Made by a program: the position numbers and the translations under genes | Assembly: GCA_030526445.1 (NCBI GenBank) | Contig: JAUNCV010000125.1 | Location: forward strand, 1-6,366 | From: Bacteroidales bacterium | GTDB lineage: Bacteria; Bacteroidota; Bacteroidia; Bacteroidales; UBA3663 | Reading direction: 5' to 3' | DNA length: 6,366 nt | In this document: in pieces, positions 1 through 6,250 of the stretch | Numbering within the stretch: the stretch's first letter is position 1 | Layout: each line of letters begins with the position of its first letter | Notes under the pieces: generated by a model | The model's input: only the letters and a program-made list of their open reading frames with translations | What the model was told of the DNA's origin: nothing | Databases searched by the model: none

Positions 1-680
1 GTACCGACACCGATCGTATAAAGACGAATGCCCAACGCTTGAGCAACCGATGCTGCATCATTAGGCGAGACATCACCCGCATTGTTCGAACCATCGGTCA
101 GCAAAATGATAACTTTGCTCTTTGCCTCACCATGGCGAATTCGATTTATTGCAGTTACCAAACCATTACCGATAGCAGTTGCAGAACCGTCAACAATTTC
201 AAATTTGAGGCCATGAATCATGTTCGCTAAAACAGCATGATCGCTCGTCATTGGACAAAGAGTATAGCTCTCCTTTCCAAATACCACCATACCGATATTA
301 TCGTTTGCTCTGCCATTGACAAAGCTTGACGCCACCTCTTTGGCTGCTTCCAAACGGTTAGGTTTGAGATCGTTCAGTTCCATCGATCCCGAAACATCAA
401 GACTGATGACAATATCTATTCCTTCTGTGTTGCTTTGGCTCCAGCTATCGTTACTTTGTGGACGAGCCATTACGATAACCATCAGTATAAAGGAACACAC
501 CAAAAAGGCAAAATTCAAGTGAATAAGATATTCTTTCCACGATCGAGGCAGCTGCGCAAACGGACTTGTGCTTGGCATCTGCAAAGTAGCATGCGACTTC
601 TTGAGTTTCCAGATATAGAAACCCACAATAGGCACAAGCAAAATCAGCAGAAACAAATATCCCGGATTGGCAAATGTCAT
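1..680 (-). CDS. batA: BatA-like vWA-domain membrane protein (5' part, runs off left edge)
   Basis: The reading frame begins at ATG 680-678 and stays open to the window edge, giving 226 complete residues; the C-terminus is missing. Residues 1-25 (MTFANPGYLFLLILLVP...) and about 55-71 are hydrophobic, giving two N-terminal membrane segments, the usual BatA layout. A von Willebrand factor A domain starts near residue 87 (GIDIVISLDVSGSM). Its MIDAS metal site is complete: D95-S97-S99 (DVSGS), T168 (GSATAIG) and D196 (LTDGSNNAG). Full-length BatA proteins are about 330 residues with a further C-terminal membrane helix, so about one third is off the window. The start lies 8 bp after the stop of the upstream gene, which implies co-transcription. 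In Bacteroides the family belongs to the aerotolerance operon; its molecular role is unproven, and MoxR partners are thought to remodel MIDAS proteins. The paralogue BatB is similar, but the position directly after the DUF58/membrane-protein pair favours BatA. Confidence 0.9.
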   Translation of the reverse strand, partial: MTFANPGYLFLLILLVPIVGFYIWKLKKSHATLQMPSTSPFAQLPRSWKEYLIHLNFAFLVCSFILMVIVMARPQSNDSWSQSNTEGIDIVISLDVSGSMELNDLKPNRLEAAKEVASSFVNGRANDNIGMVVFGKESYTLCPMTSDHAVLANMIHGLKFEIVDGSATAIGNGLVTAINRIRHGEAKSKVIILLTDGSNNAGDVSPNDAASVAQALGIRLYTIGVG

Positions 681-688
681 AAATATTT

Positions 689-1717
689 TTAGTTATTATT
701 TTCTTCTGAAGAAGATTCACCCTCTTTCTTCTCGACAATTATCTCTTTGGTTTGTTCTACAAAGAGACGAGAATTATAGAATGAAATCTGATTCTCTTCG
801 GCCGAAGGTTCATATTTTGCGAACTTCACATAATCAGCCATCTTAAGCACATCGCGCAGATTGTTGAATGAAGACTTCTGCTGAATCTGAAGTTCCACAA
901 GTTCTTGCATGATTTCATCGGAGGTTGACTCCATCGCTTGTACCTGATATCGACGTTCAATGTAGCGACGCAGGATGTCGGTCAATTCAGTATGATATTC
1001 CTTAAATCGACCACCCTCCCACAAGTGCTTCTGCTCCAAATCGAGCAAAGCATGCATAGCCACTTCGTGCGCAGGCAAAAGCACTTCGGGTTTCTTTTCT
1101 TCAACAAGTGCATCCCCTTTTTTATATCTTTTATACAGATAGTACGCCAGCCAGCCTACCAAAGCAGCCAACGCCAAGGCAATCAACACATATACAACCC
1201 AGCGAAGATAGTCCCAAAGTACGAATGGAGGATCGAGAATCTCCTTCAGTCCCATCATTCCTTGCGGATCGTCAGCAATCGATTCAAACGGATGGTCACA
1301 ATTGAGGGCAACAACATCACTATAGAGAGTATCCTTACCATCTATTACAAATGGGATGGCTCGAATCACCATAGCAGCACTATCAAAGGCTAAGACTTGC
1401 AAGTTTTGCGCCAAAGTAATCTGACCTTCCGTTGACGAAAGAGTATCAATTTCGAAATTGGTATCGGGACCAAATTCGAGCAAATAACTCTTATCCGGCT
1501 GCTCCATATCTACTGCCGCAACACCTCCTTGACGATGCAATCTCGGCCACTCTACCTTAGCATCTTTAGGCACAGTGAGTTCCAGATGCAGCACACGTGG
1601 CATACCCACCATAACATAAGGTGTATCGATAGTAGCAGTCACCTCGCCAATGGCAGCCTTAGCCGACACGAACAAAGTCAGAATAACGGATAATATTAGA
1701 ATGAATTTCTTCATCAT
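689..1717 (-). CDS. Bat-locus single-pass membrane protein of unknown function
   Basis: The protein has 342 residues. Residues 1-22 (MMKKFILILSVILTLFVSAK) form a signal peptide. Residues about 23-170 look like an extracytoplasmic beta-rich domain. Residues 172-195 form a strong transmembrane helix followed by the basic stretch KRYKK, so the C-terminal 145 residues should be cytoplasmic; they are helical, charged and end in an acidic Ser/Glu/Asn tail. This is the uncharacterised protein found between the DUF58 gene and batA in Bacteroidales; its layout recalls BatD-type proteins and the DUF4381 proteins of other MoxR-vWA loci, but I cannot assign it to a family with certainty. Its ATG overlaps the stop of the DUF58 gene in ATGA (4-bp overlap), suggesting translational coupling; a second ATG directly follows as an alternative start. 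The extracytoplasmic part contains three D-(S/T)-(A/L) tripeptides (residues 91-93, 112-114, 129-131), which fit the Bacteroides O-glycosylation motif. The likely role is linking the cytoplasmic MoxR/DUF58 pair to periplasmic substrates, which is inference. Confidence 0.85.
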   Translation of the reverse strand: MMKKFILILSVILTLFVSAKAAIGEVTATIDTPYVMVGMPRVLHLELTVPKDAKVEWPRLHRQGGVAAVDMEQPDKSYLLEFGPDTNFEIDTLSSTEGQITLAQNLQVLAFDSAAMVIRAIPFVIDGKDTLYSDVVALNCDHPFESIADDPQGMMGLKEILDPPFVLWDYLRWVVYVLIALALAALVGWLAYYLYKRYKKGDALVEEKKPEVLLPAHEVAMHALLDLEQKHLWEGGRFKEYHTELTDILRRYIERRYQVQAMESTSDEIMQELVELQIQQKSSFNNLRDVLKMADYVKFAKYEPSAEENQISFYNSRLFVEQTKEIIVEKKEGESSSEENNN

Positions 1718-2583
1718 ACTCTCTTCTTGAAAAGGGTGAGCAACTTAGGCACAAAATCCTCGTCAGCTGAAACAGAGATGCTGTCTACCTTGCTGTGCAA
1801 AAAAGCTTGCTGCATTTTCTGTTGCATCTGCTGCCACCACTGAGCATAGGCATCTCGCACACGACGAGATGAGGTATCAACCCATTGTTCTGCACCTGTC
1901 TCCGCATCGCGAACACGCATTAAACCCACATCTGGCAGTTCGCATTCGCGCTGATCATAGACCTGAATTGCCACCAAGTCATGCTTGGTACTTGCTATGG
2001 TCAGGCTCTGCTGATAGTCCGATGCATCACAGAAATCGCTGATAAGAAAAGTAGTGCAACGCTTCTTCTGCGCATTGCTCACATATTGAATTGCTTTCTT
2101 CAAGTCGGTTCCTCGCTGCACAGGTTCAAACTGAAGCATTTCAGCAATAATTGCCAACACATGCTTCTTGCCCTTTTGAGGTGGAATATATCGCTCTATG
2201 CGATCGCTAAAGAACACTACACCCACCTTATCATTGTTCGAGATACTACTAAAAGCCAAAGTCGCAGCAATCTGCGTGATTTGCTCTTGCTTAGTCTGAG
2301 TTCGCGTTCCGAATTCTCGGCTTCCACTCACATCAATCAGCAACATGATGGTGAGTTCGCGTTCCTCTTCAAAAACCTTGATATGTGCCTTATTCTGTCG
2401 CGCAGTTACATTCCAGTCGATATCACGTATATCGTCTCCATATTGGTACTCTCGTACCTCAGCAAACGACATACCATGTCCCTTGAATGCCGTTTTGTAA
2501 CTTCCCGCGAAGACATTGGCACTCAAGCCTCTCGACTTGATTTCAATCTGTCGAACCTTCTTGATTAATTCAGATGTTTCCAA
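1714..2583 (-). CDS. DUF58 protein with vWA-like fold, MoxR-associated
   Basis: This 289-residue protein has no signal peptide or membrane helix and should be cytoplasmic. Residues 34-62 carry the DUF58 signature (GHGMSFAEVREYQYGDD, then IRDIDWNVTAR). A vWA-like region follows with a complete MIDAS set: D84-S86-S88 (DVSGS), T159 (RGTDL) and D183 (ISDF). Many DUF58 proteins of other bacteria are longer and have N-terminal membrane helices; this is the short soluble form usual beside moxR in Bacteroidetes. It lies 27 bp after moxR and overlaps the next gene by 4 bp. DUF58 proteins are almost always coded next to MoxR ATPases and are assumed to be their adaptor or substrate-binding partner. Residues 245-262 are rich in Gln and Trp (AQWWQQMQQKMQQ), probably an amphipathic helix. 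The start at 2583 is the first ATG and leaves the usual short N-terminal helix (ELIKKVRQIEIKSRGL). In the B. fragilis Bat operon, as I recall it, this position is an unnamed orf after moxR. Confidence 0.93.
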   Translation of the reverse strand: METSELIKKVRQIEIKSRGLSANVFAGSYKTAFKGHGMSFAEVREYQYGDDIRDIDWNVTARQNKAHIKVFEEERELTIMLLIDVSGSREFGTRTQTKQEQITQIAATLAFSSISNNDKVGVVFFSDRIERYIPPQKGKKHVLAIIAEMLQFEPVQRGTDLKKAIQYVSNAQKKRCTTFLISDFCDASDYQQSLTIASTKHDLVAIQVYDQRECELPDVGLMRVRDAETGAEQWVDTSSRRVRDAYAQWWQQMQQKMQQAFLHSKVDSISVSADEDFVPKLLTLFKKRV

Positions 2584-2610
2584 CCTTTATAGTTGTTTTT
2601 TGTTTACGCA

Positions 2611-3603
2611 TTAAGGTACTTCTACTTTATTCAAAATCTCTGCAATTACCTCCTCAGTCGTGAGATTATTGGCCTCTGCCTCATACGAAAGTCCAATACG
2701 ATGACGAAGCACATCAGGACAAATTGCACGCACATCTTCAGGAATTACATAACCACGATGTTTCAAGAAGGCATAGGCACGAGCTGCCAAAGCGAGGTTG
2801 ATAGAGGCACGAGGCGATGCACCACAAGCAATCATATCCTTCATGTTCTCCATACCGTAGGTCTCAGGATAGCGAGTGGCAAAGACGATGTCAACGATAT
2901 AGCGCTGGATCTTTTCGTCAATATATACCTGCTTAACAACCTTACGTGCATCAAGCACCTCCTCCACAGTCATCACAGGCTTCACCTCACTCTTGAAGCC
3001 AGCCAAATGATTTGCCACAATGAGCTTCTCCTCCTCTTTCTTTGGATAGTCAATCTTCACTTTGAGCATGAATCGGTCACACTGAGCCTCTGGCAATGGG
3101 TAGGTACCCTCCTGTTCGATAGGGTTCTGTGTAGCCATCACAAGGAAGGGTTTATCGAGCGAGAATGTTTCCGAACCAATAGTAACCTGACGTTCCTGCA
3201 TAGCCTCAAGCAAAGCTGACTGCACCTTAGCAGGAGCACGGTTAATCTCATCAGCCAGTACAAAGTTTGCAAAAATAGGGCCTTTCTTCACAGAGAACTG
3301 CTCAGACTTCTGGCTATATACCATAGTACCGATTACATCTGCAGGCAAAAGGTCGGGAGTGAACTGAATACGGCTATACTTAGCATCAATGAGTTGTGAA
3401 AGGGTCTTGATAGCAAGGGTCTTTGCCAAACCAGGGACACCTTCAAGCAGAATATGTCCATCGGCCAATAAGCCAATAAGCAAGGATTCCACCAAATGCT
3501 TCTGACCTACAATGACCTGATCCATTCCCTGGGTCAGAATATTGATGAACGCACTCTTGCTTTCAATAAGGTCATTCAATTCTCGAATATCTACTCTTTC
3601 CAT
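2611..3603 (-). CDS. moxR: MoxR-family AAA+ ATPase of the Bat operon
   Basis: This 330-residue protein is full length for the family. The AAA+ motifs occur in order: Walker A GVPGLAKT (55-62), Walker B with catalytic acids VLADE (115-119) inside the very conserved LADEINRAPAKVQSALLEA block, sensor 1 ATQNP (157-161) followed by the MoxR hallmark EQEGTYPLPEAQCDRF, and sensor 2 GASPRAS (261-267). MoxR ATPases form hexamer-type rings and use ATP hydrolysis to mature or activate MIDAS-containing vWA partners. The DUF58 gene starts 27 bp downstream and batA is two genes further, so the partners are encoded beside it. The start at 3603 gives the usual N-terminus (VDIRELNDLIESKSAFINIL) and follows an A/T-rich start region shared with two upstream genes. 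It is the first gene of the Bat module; the 48-bp gap before it holds no recognisable promoter or strong terminator, so it may be read through from metA. The function is confident; substrates are unknown. Confidence 0.97.
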   Translation of the reverse strand: MERVDIRELNDLIESKSAFINILTQGMDQVIVGQKHLVESLLIGLLADGHILLEGVPGLAKTLAIKTLSQLIDAKYSRIQFTPDLLPADVIGTMVYSQKSEQFSVKKGPIFANFVLADEINRAPAKVQSALLEAMQERQVTIGSETFSLDKPFLVMATQNPIEQEGTYPLPEAQCDRFMLKVKIDYPKKEEEKLIVANHLAGFKSEVKPVMTVEEVLDARKVVKQVYIDEKIQRYIVDIVFATRYPETYGMENMKDMIACGASPRASINLALAARAYAFLKHRGYVIPEDVRAICPDVLRHRIGLSYEAEANNLTTEEVIAEILNKVEVP

Positions 3604-3616
3604 TATGTTATTTATC
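3601..3616 (-). promoter_or_regulatory. Shared A/T-rich start region of moxR
   Basis: On the minus strand the sequence reads GATAAATAACATAATG, ending in the moxR start codon. It matches the metA and lipoprotein start regions at 13 or 14 of 16 positions. There is no Shine-Dalgarno sequence; A-rich start regions of this kind are typical of Bacteroidota translation initiation. A role in setting translation rate is inference. Confidence 0.5.
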
Positions 3617-3651
3617 TTTTATTTCCTCAATGCTCGAGGTCTTGGTGATCT

Positions 3652-4569
3652 TTAATGAATTTCGTTAATATCAAATGGGGTTGGCTGATAAACATAGTAG
3701 TTCAGCCAGTTGGCAAACAACAGATTGGCAGTTGATCGCCAACGAACAATAATTTCCTGATTAGGATCGTCGTCCTTGTAGTAGTTGGCCGGCGGCTGTA
3801 TCGGCAGTCCCTTCGCCAAATCGCGACGATATTCGGTATCGAGCGTATCGGGTGCATACTCCGAGTGGCCGGTTAGGAAAATCTCGCGTCCCTCACGTGC
3901 CATCACCATATAGACACCGCTCTCCCAGCTCTCGGCCATGATCTTCAAGGCCGGATGCTTTGCGATATCCTCCGCTCTCACCTCACTATGGCGACTCTGT
4001 GGCATATAGAAGACATCGTCGAAACCGCGGAAGATGGGTGCCTTCGGGTCGAGGCTATGGTGCTTGAACACGCCGAACATCTTCTGATCGAGCTGATACT
4101 TGGGCACACCATAGAAGTGGTAGAGTGCTGCCTGTGCTGCCCAACAGATGTACATCGTCGAGGTGACATGGGTGCGGGCCCAGTCAAAGATATGTTCGAT
4201 CCACGACCAGTAGTGCACATCCTCAAACTGCAGATGTTCGAGTGGAGCACCAGTGATGATCAAGCCATCGAACTTTTGGTCTTGCAGCTCTTCAAAAGAA
4301 GTATAAAATTGCTCCATATGAAGTGCTGAAGTATTTTTAGACTCGTGATTAGGCACCTTAATAAAGGTGATATCAAGCTGCAACGGTGTATTTGACAGCA
4401 GGCGAATAAGATCGGTCTCTGTGCGCTCCTTCACAGGCATAAGATTCAAAATACCAATGCGAAGCGGACGAATATCCTGCGAGTTGGCGCGCTCAGAATC
4501 CATCACAAAGATGTTTTCCTGCTTCAAAGCCTCAACAGCAGGCAAATTTGAAGGAATTTTTACCGGCAT
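3652..4569 (-). CDS. metA: Homoserine O-acyltransferase MetA, predicted acetyl-CoA-specific
   Basis: The protein has 305 residues, the normal length for MetA, which activates homoserine at its hydroxyl group as the first committed step of methionine synthesis; it is cytoplasmic. The catalytic residues sit at the same numbers as in the E. coli enzyme: Cys142 (YICWAAQA), His235 and Glu237 (LTGHSEY), and Lys47 (LMPVKERTETD). Residue 111, in TGAPLE, is Glu. Published work on MetA enzymes links Glu at this position to acetyl-CoA and Gly (TGAPLG in E. coli) to succinyl-CoA, so I predict homoserine O-acetyltransferase although this family is commonly labelled succinyltransferase. The gene starts 4 bp after the lipoprotein stop; the start at 4569 gives the canonical N-terminus MPVKIPSNLPA and follows the A/T-rich start motif. 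No SAM riboswitch or other methionine-responsive leader fits in that gap. The central part of the gene has clearly higher G+C than its ends. It ends 48 bp before moxR. Confidence 0.97.
   Translation of the reverse strand: MPVKIPSNLPAVEALKQENIFVMDSERANSQDIRPLRIGILNLMPVKERTETDLIRLLSNTPLQLDITFIKVPNHESKNTSALHMEQFYTSFEELQDQKFDGLIITGAPLEHLQFEDVHYWSWIEHIFDWARTHVTSTMYICWAAQAALYHFYGVPKYQLDQKMFGVFKHHSLDPKAPIFRGFDDVFYMPQSRHSEVRAEDIAKHPALKIMAESWESGVYMVMAREGREIFLTGHSEYAPDTLDTEYRRDLAKGLPIQPPANYYKDDDPNQEIIVRWRSTANLLFANWLNYYVYQPTPFDINEIH
3781..4260 (-). other. metA: G+C-rich block inside metA (possible recombinant segment)
   Basis: By hand count these 480 bases hold 264 G+C (55%), with each 60-base line between 52% and 60%. 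The gene's own flanks are lower: 128 of 300 (43%) at 4261-4560 and 49 of 120 (41%) at 3661-3780. The block codes for residues 104-263 and prefers C- and G-ending codons (for example GAC, TTC, AAG, CTC, CAC, ATC), whereas the start of the gene uses GTA, AAA, ATT, CCT, TCA and AAT. The reading frame is intact and the protein looks normal throughout. Replacement by homologous recombination from a more G+C-rich relative would explain this; local codon or protein constraint is the alternative. Confidence 0.5.
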
Positions 4570-4582
4570 AATATTATTTATT
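4567..4582 (-). promoter_or_regulatory. Shared A/T-rich start region of metA
   Basis: On the minus strand the sequence reads AATAAATAATATTATG, ending in the metA start codon. It also contains the last codons and TAA stop of the upstream lipoprotein gene, so translation termination and initiation lie within 10 bases. It differs from the lipoprotein start region at only one position (T for C). Confidence 0.5.
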
Positions 4583-5443
4583 CAACACAACAAGATACTT
4601 TGATAAAGACCAGAACGCAACAGGATCAAGAATACGCAAAGTCACTTGCTTATCAGCATCTTTAACCAATTCATAAGAACTTTCGGGTGCTGAAGAGAGA
4701 ATACGAGGATTACCACTTCCCAACTGGATCTCGGTCACCTCTCTAATATCAATCTGAGTAAAAACAGAAGTATTAAAACCTTTTGAAGTAATGCGTTTTT
4801 TGTTAAAAAGGCCACCTTCAATAATACCCATTTCTTTCAGTTCTTTCTTGCTTCCAACAATATAGAAACCGGTATTAATCATTTTATCCTGATTATCGAT
4901 CAGAGCCTTCTGAACTTCCGAAGTTGCAGTTTGTTCTGCAAGAGCCTCCTGTGTTTCATTCAATGTAGCACTGAGCTGGCCAATTTGAGCGCTTTGGGTT
5001 GCTACAGTATTCTCAAGATTAACAATATTATCCTGAAAAGCAGCAATCTCTTCTCTCATTCGCTTCACACACTTCTGAAGCTCCTTATTTTCGCCCAAGA
5101 CGTTCTTATACTTCTTCTGCAAAGATTCTAATTCGTCCTCTTTTACTTTGATTCGCTGCTTAACAGTCTCAAGCTGCTCCATCAAACGCTTACGACGGCC
5201 CATCAAAGTCTCATCATTACTGCTGAGAGAAAGTTGTCCATTGACTTCGTCCAACTGTGCCGTTACATCGTTAAGTGTCGAAACCAACTCTGCCAAATCA
5301 TTGTTCTGGCGAAGCACTATTGTCATAAGAGAATCATTCTGCGACTGACTCTCTGTCAACTGCTGCTTGGTCTTGCTATCTGTGCAACTTGCATAAATAG
5401 CAATGCAGACACATGCTGCAAACAAATAAAGTATTCGTTTCAT
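4574..5443 (-). CDS. Coiled-coil lipoprotein with conserved C-terminal domain, unknown function
   Basis: Starting at ATG 5443-5441 the protein has 289 residues. Residues 1-19 (MKRILYLFAACVCIAIYAS) form a lipoprotein signal peptide and Cys20 is the likely lipidated residue; the lipobox YASC has Tyr at -3, relaxed but acceptable in Bacteroidota. Residues about 25-188 are long charged and Gln-rich helices with heptad-like Leu/Ile spacing, predicted coiled coil, with an interruption near residues 72-86. Residues 190-289 form a compact domain (TGFYIVGSKKELKEMGII ... AFWSLSKYLVVLNK), which I recall in Bacteroidales coiled-coil lipoproteins. Some relatives are labelled as Cbp1-type collagen-binding adhesins; I cannot confirm that here. 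One D-S-L O-glycosylation motif occurs at residues 37-39. The frame is open up to 5542, but a start there would bury the signal peptide behind 33 polar residues and overlap rsmI by 80 bp, so I chose 5443. It lies 19 bp after rsmI and 4 bp before metA. The protein is probably anchored in the inner or outer membrane with the coiled coil in the periplasm. Confidence 0.88.
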   Translation of the reverse strand: MKRILYLFAACVCIAIYASCTDSKTKQQLTESQSQNDSLMTIVLRQNNDLAELVSTLNDVTAQLDEVNGQLSLSSNDETLMGRRKRLMEQLETVKQRIKVKEDELESLQKKYKNVLGENKELQKCVKRMREEIAAFQDNIVNLENTVATQSAQIGQLSATLNETQEALAEQTATSEVQKALIDNQDKMINTGFYIVGSKKELKEMGIIEGGLFNKKRITSKGFNTSVFTQIDIREVTEIQLGSGNPRILSSAPESSYELVKDADKQVTLRILDPVAFWSLSKYLVVLNK

Positions 5444-5456
5444 AATGTTATTTATT
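5441..5456 (-). promoter_or_regulatory. Shared A/T-rich start region of the lipoprotein gene
   Basis: On the minus strand the sequence reads AATAAATAACATTATG, ending in the lipoprotein start codon. It fills most of the 19-bp gap after the rsmI stop. Its near-identity to the metA and moxR start regions supports 5443 as the true start of this gene. Confidence 0.5.
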
Positions 5457-5462
5457 TCGTTA

Positions 5463-6197
5463 TTATTCTTCTTCAGCCGAATTTTCAGCCAAATGTTTAT
5501 ACTTATTTCCTTTGACCTTCTTTTCTGGTTCAGGAGCACCACCCACCAAAAGAACTATTTCACCTTTAGGCTCTACTTCTGTGAAATACTCTATGAGTTC
5601 TGCTAAAGAACCATGGCGTGTTTCTGAAAACTTTTTAGAAATTTCTCTTGCTACTGCAGCTGGACGTTCCTCTCCGAAATACGAAGCCAACTGCTGAAGA
5701 GTCTTTACCAACCGATAGGGAGATTCGTAAAAAATCAATGTTCGAGGCTCTGTTGAAAGCGTCTTGATTCGGGTTTCTCTACCTTTCTTCTGTGGCAAGA
5801 ATCCCTCGAAACAAAATTTTTCGTTGGGCAATCCGCTTTGAACCAAAGCGGGCACAAATGCAGTTGCTCCGGGCAAACACTCAACTTCAATTCCTCGGCG
5901 AACGCACTCACGCACAAGCATAAATCCTGGGTCACTGATACCTGGGGTTCCTGCATCACTCACCAATGCCACTGTTGTTCCACTCGCTATCCGTTCAGCC
6001 ATAGTTTCACAAGTCTGATGCTCGTTCCATTTATGATGGCTCTGCATTGGAGTATGAATATCGTAGTGCTGCATCAGCACAGCACTGGTACGAGTATCTT
6101 CGGCCAATATCAAATCGACTTCTTTGAGTACGCGAATGGCTCGAAAAGTCATATCTTCAAGATTACCTACAGGTGTAGGCACAACATAAAGTTTCAT
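5463..6197 (-). CDS. rsmI: 16S rRNA (cytidine1402-2'-O)-methyltransferase RsmI
   Basis: This 244-residue SAM-dependent enzyme of the tetrapyrrole-methylase fold adds the 2'-O-methyl group to C1402 in the decoding centre of 16S rRNA. Family motifs are visible in order: VPTPVGNLEDMTFRAIRVL (6-24), LAEDTRTS (31-38), the glycine-rich VSDAGTPGISDPG (79-91) and CLPGATA (107-113), then the RsmI-typical FEGFLPQKKGRETR (130-143), IFYESPYRL (155-163) and AREISKKFSETRHGSL (183-198). It is shorter than the E. coli protein (286 residues): it stops soon after the catalytic domain with a charged tail and lacks the C-terminal helical extension. I believe this short form is normal in Bacteroidetes. ATG 6197 gives the canonical N-terminus MKLYVVPTPVGNL; no Shine-Dalgarno sequence precedes it. 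It is the first gene of the run, about 50 bases downstream of the only recognisable promoter element, and the lipoprotein gene follows after 19 bp. Confidence 0.96.
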   Translation of the reverse strand: MKLYVVPTPVGNLEDMTFRAIRVLKEVDLILAEDTRTSAVLMQHYDIHTPMQSHHKWNEHQTCETMAERIASGTTVALVSDAGTPGISDPGFMLVRECVRRGIEVECLPGATAFVPALVQSGLPNEKFCFEGFLPQKKGRETRIKTLSTEPRTLIFYESPYRLVKTLQQLASYFGEERPAAVAREISKKFSETRHGSLAELIEYFTEVEPKGEIVLLVGGAPEPEKKVKGNKYKHLAENSAEEE

Positions 6198-6226
6198 TTC
6201 TCTTACGCAACTTTTTTCGTTACTGT

Positions 6227-6243
6227 AAATATCTTCGATATTT
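6227..6243. repeat. Perfect inverted repeat in the rsmI leader
   Basis: AAATATC and GATATTT (7 bp, perfect) flank the 3-base spacer TTC (GAA on the minus strand). It lies just downstream of the predicted -7 element, so the mRNA would begin at or near this hairpin. It could be a 5'-end stabilising stem or an operator for a dimeric regulator; the A/T-rich stem is weak and chance is possible. Confidence 0.4.
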
Positions 6244-6250
6244 TTGCGTG

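Noticed and set aside
451..738. Minus-strand open frame of 95 codons overlapping the batA start
   Set aside because: It is a shifted frame of batA; the batA frame from 680 carries the membrane segments and the complete vWA MIDAS site.
1981..2568. Plus-strand open frame of 195 codons inside the DUF58 gene
   Set aside because: It is fully antisense to a gene with clear motifs, and the translation is rich in Cys, His, Ser and Leu with no recognisable domain.
2593..3219. Plus-strand open frame of 208 codons antisense to moxR
   Set aside because: The opposite strand codes for an intact, highly conserved AAA+ ATPase; the antisense translation shows no family motif.
3604..3651. Possible terminator between metA and moxR
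   Set aside because: Only a 4-bp CCTC/GAGG stem with a 7-base loop is present and no run of T follows it.
4570..4573. SAM riboswitch or other methionine-responsive leader for metA
   Set aside because: The gap to the upstream gene is only 4 bp, and I saw no such structure in the rsmI leader.
5444..5542. 33-residue N-terminal extension of the lipoprotein gene
   Set aside because: It would overlap rsmI by 80 bp and place a polar, basic segment before a standard lipoprotein signal peptide; ATG 5443 also has the shared start motif.
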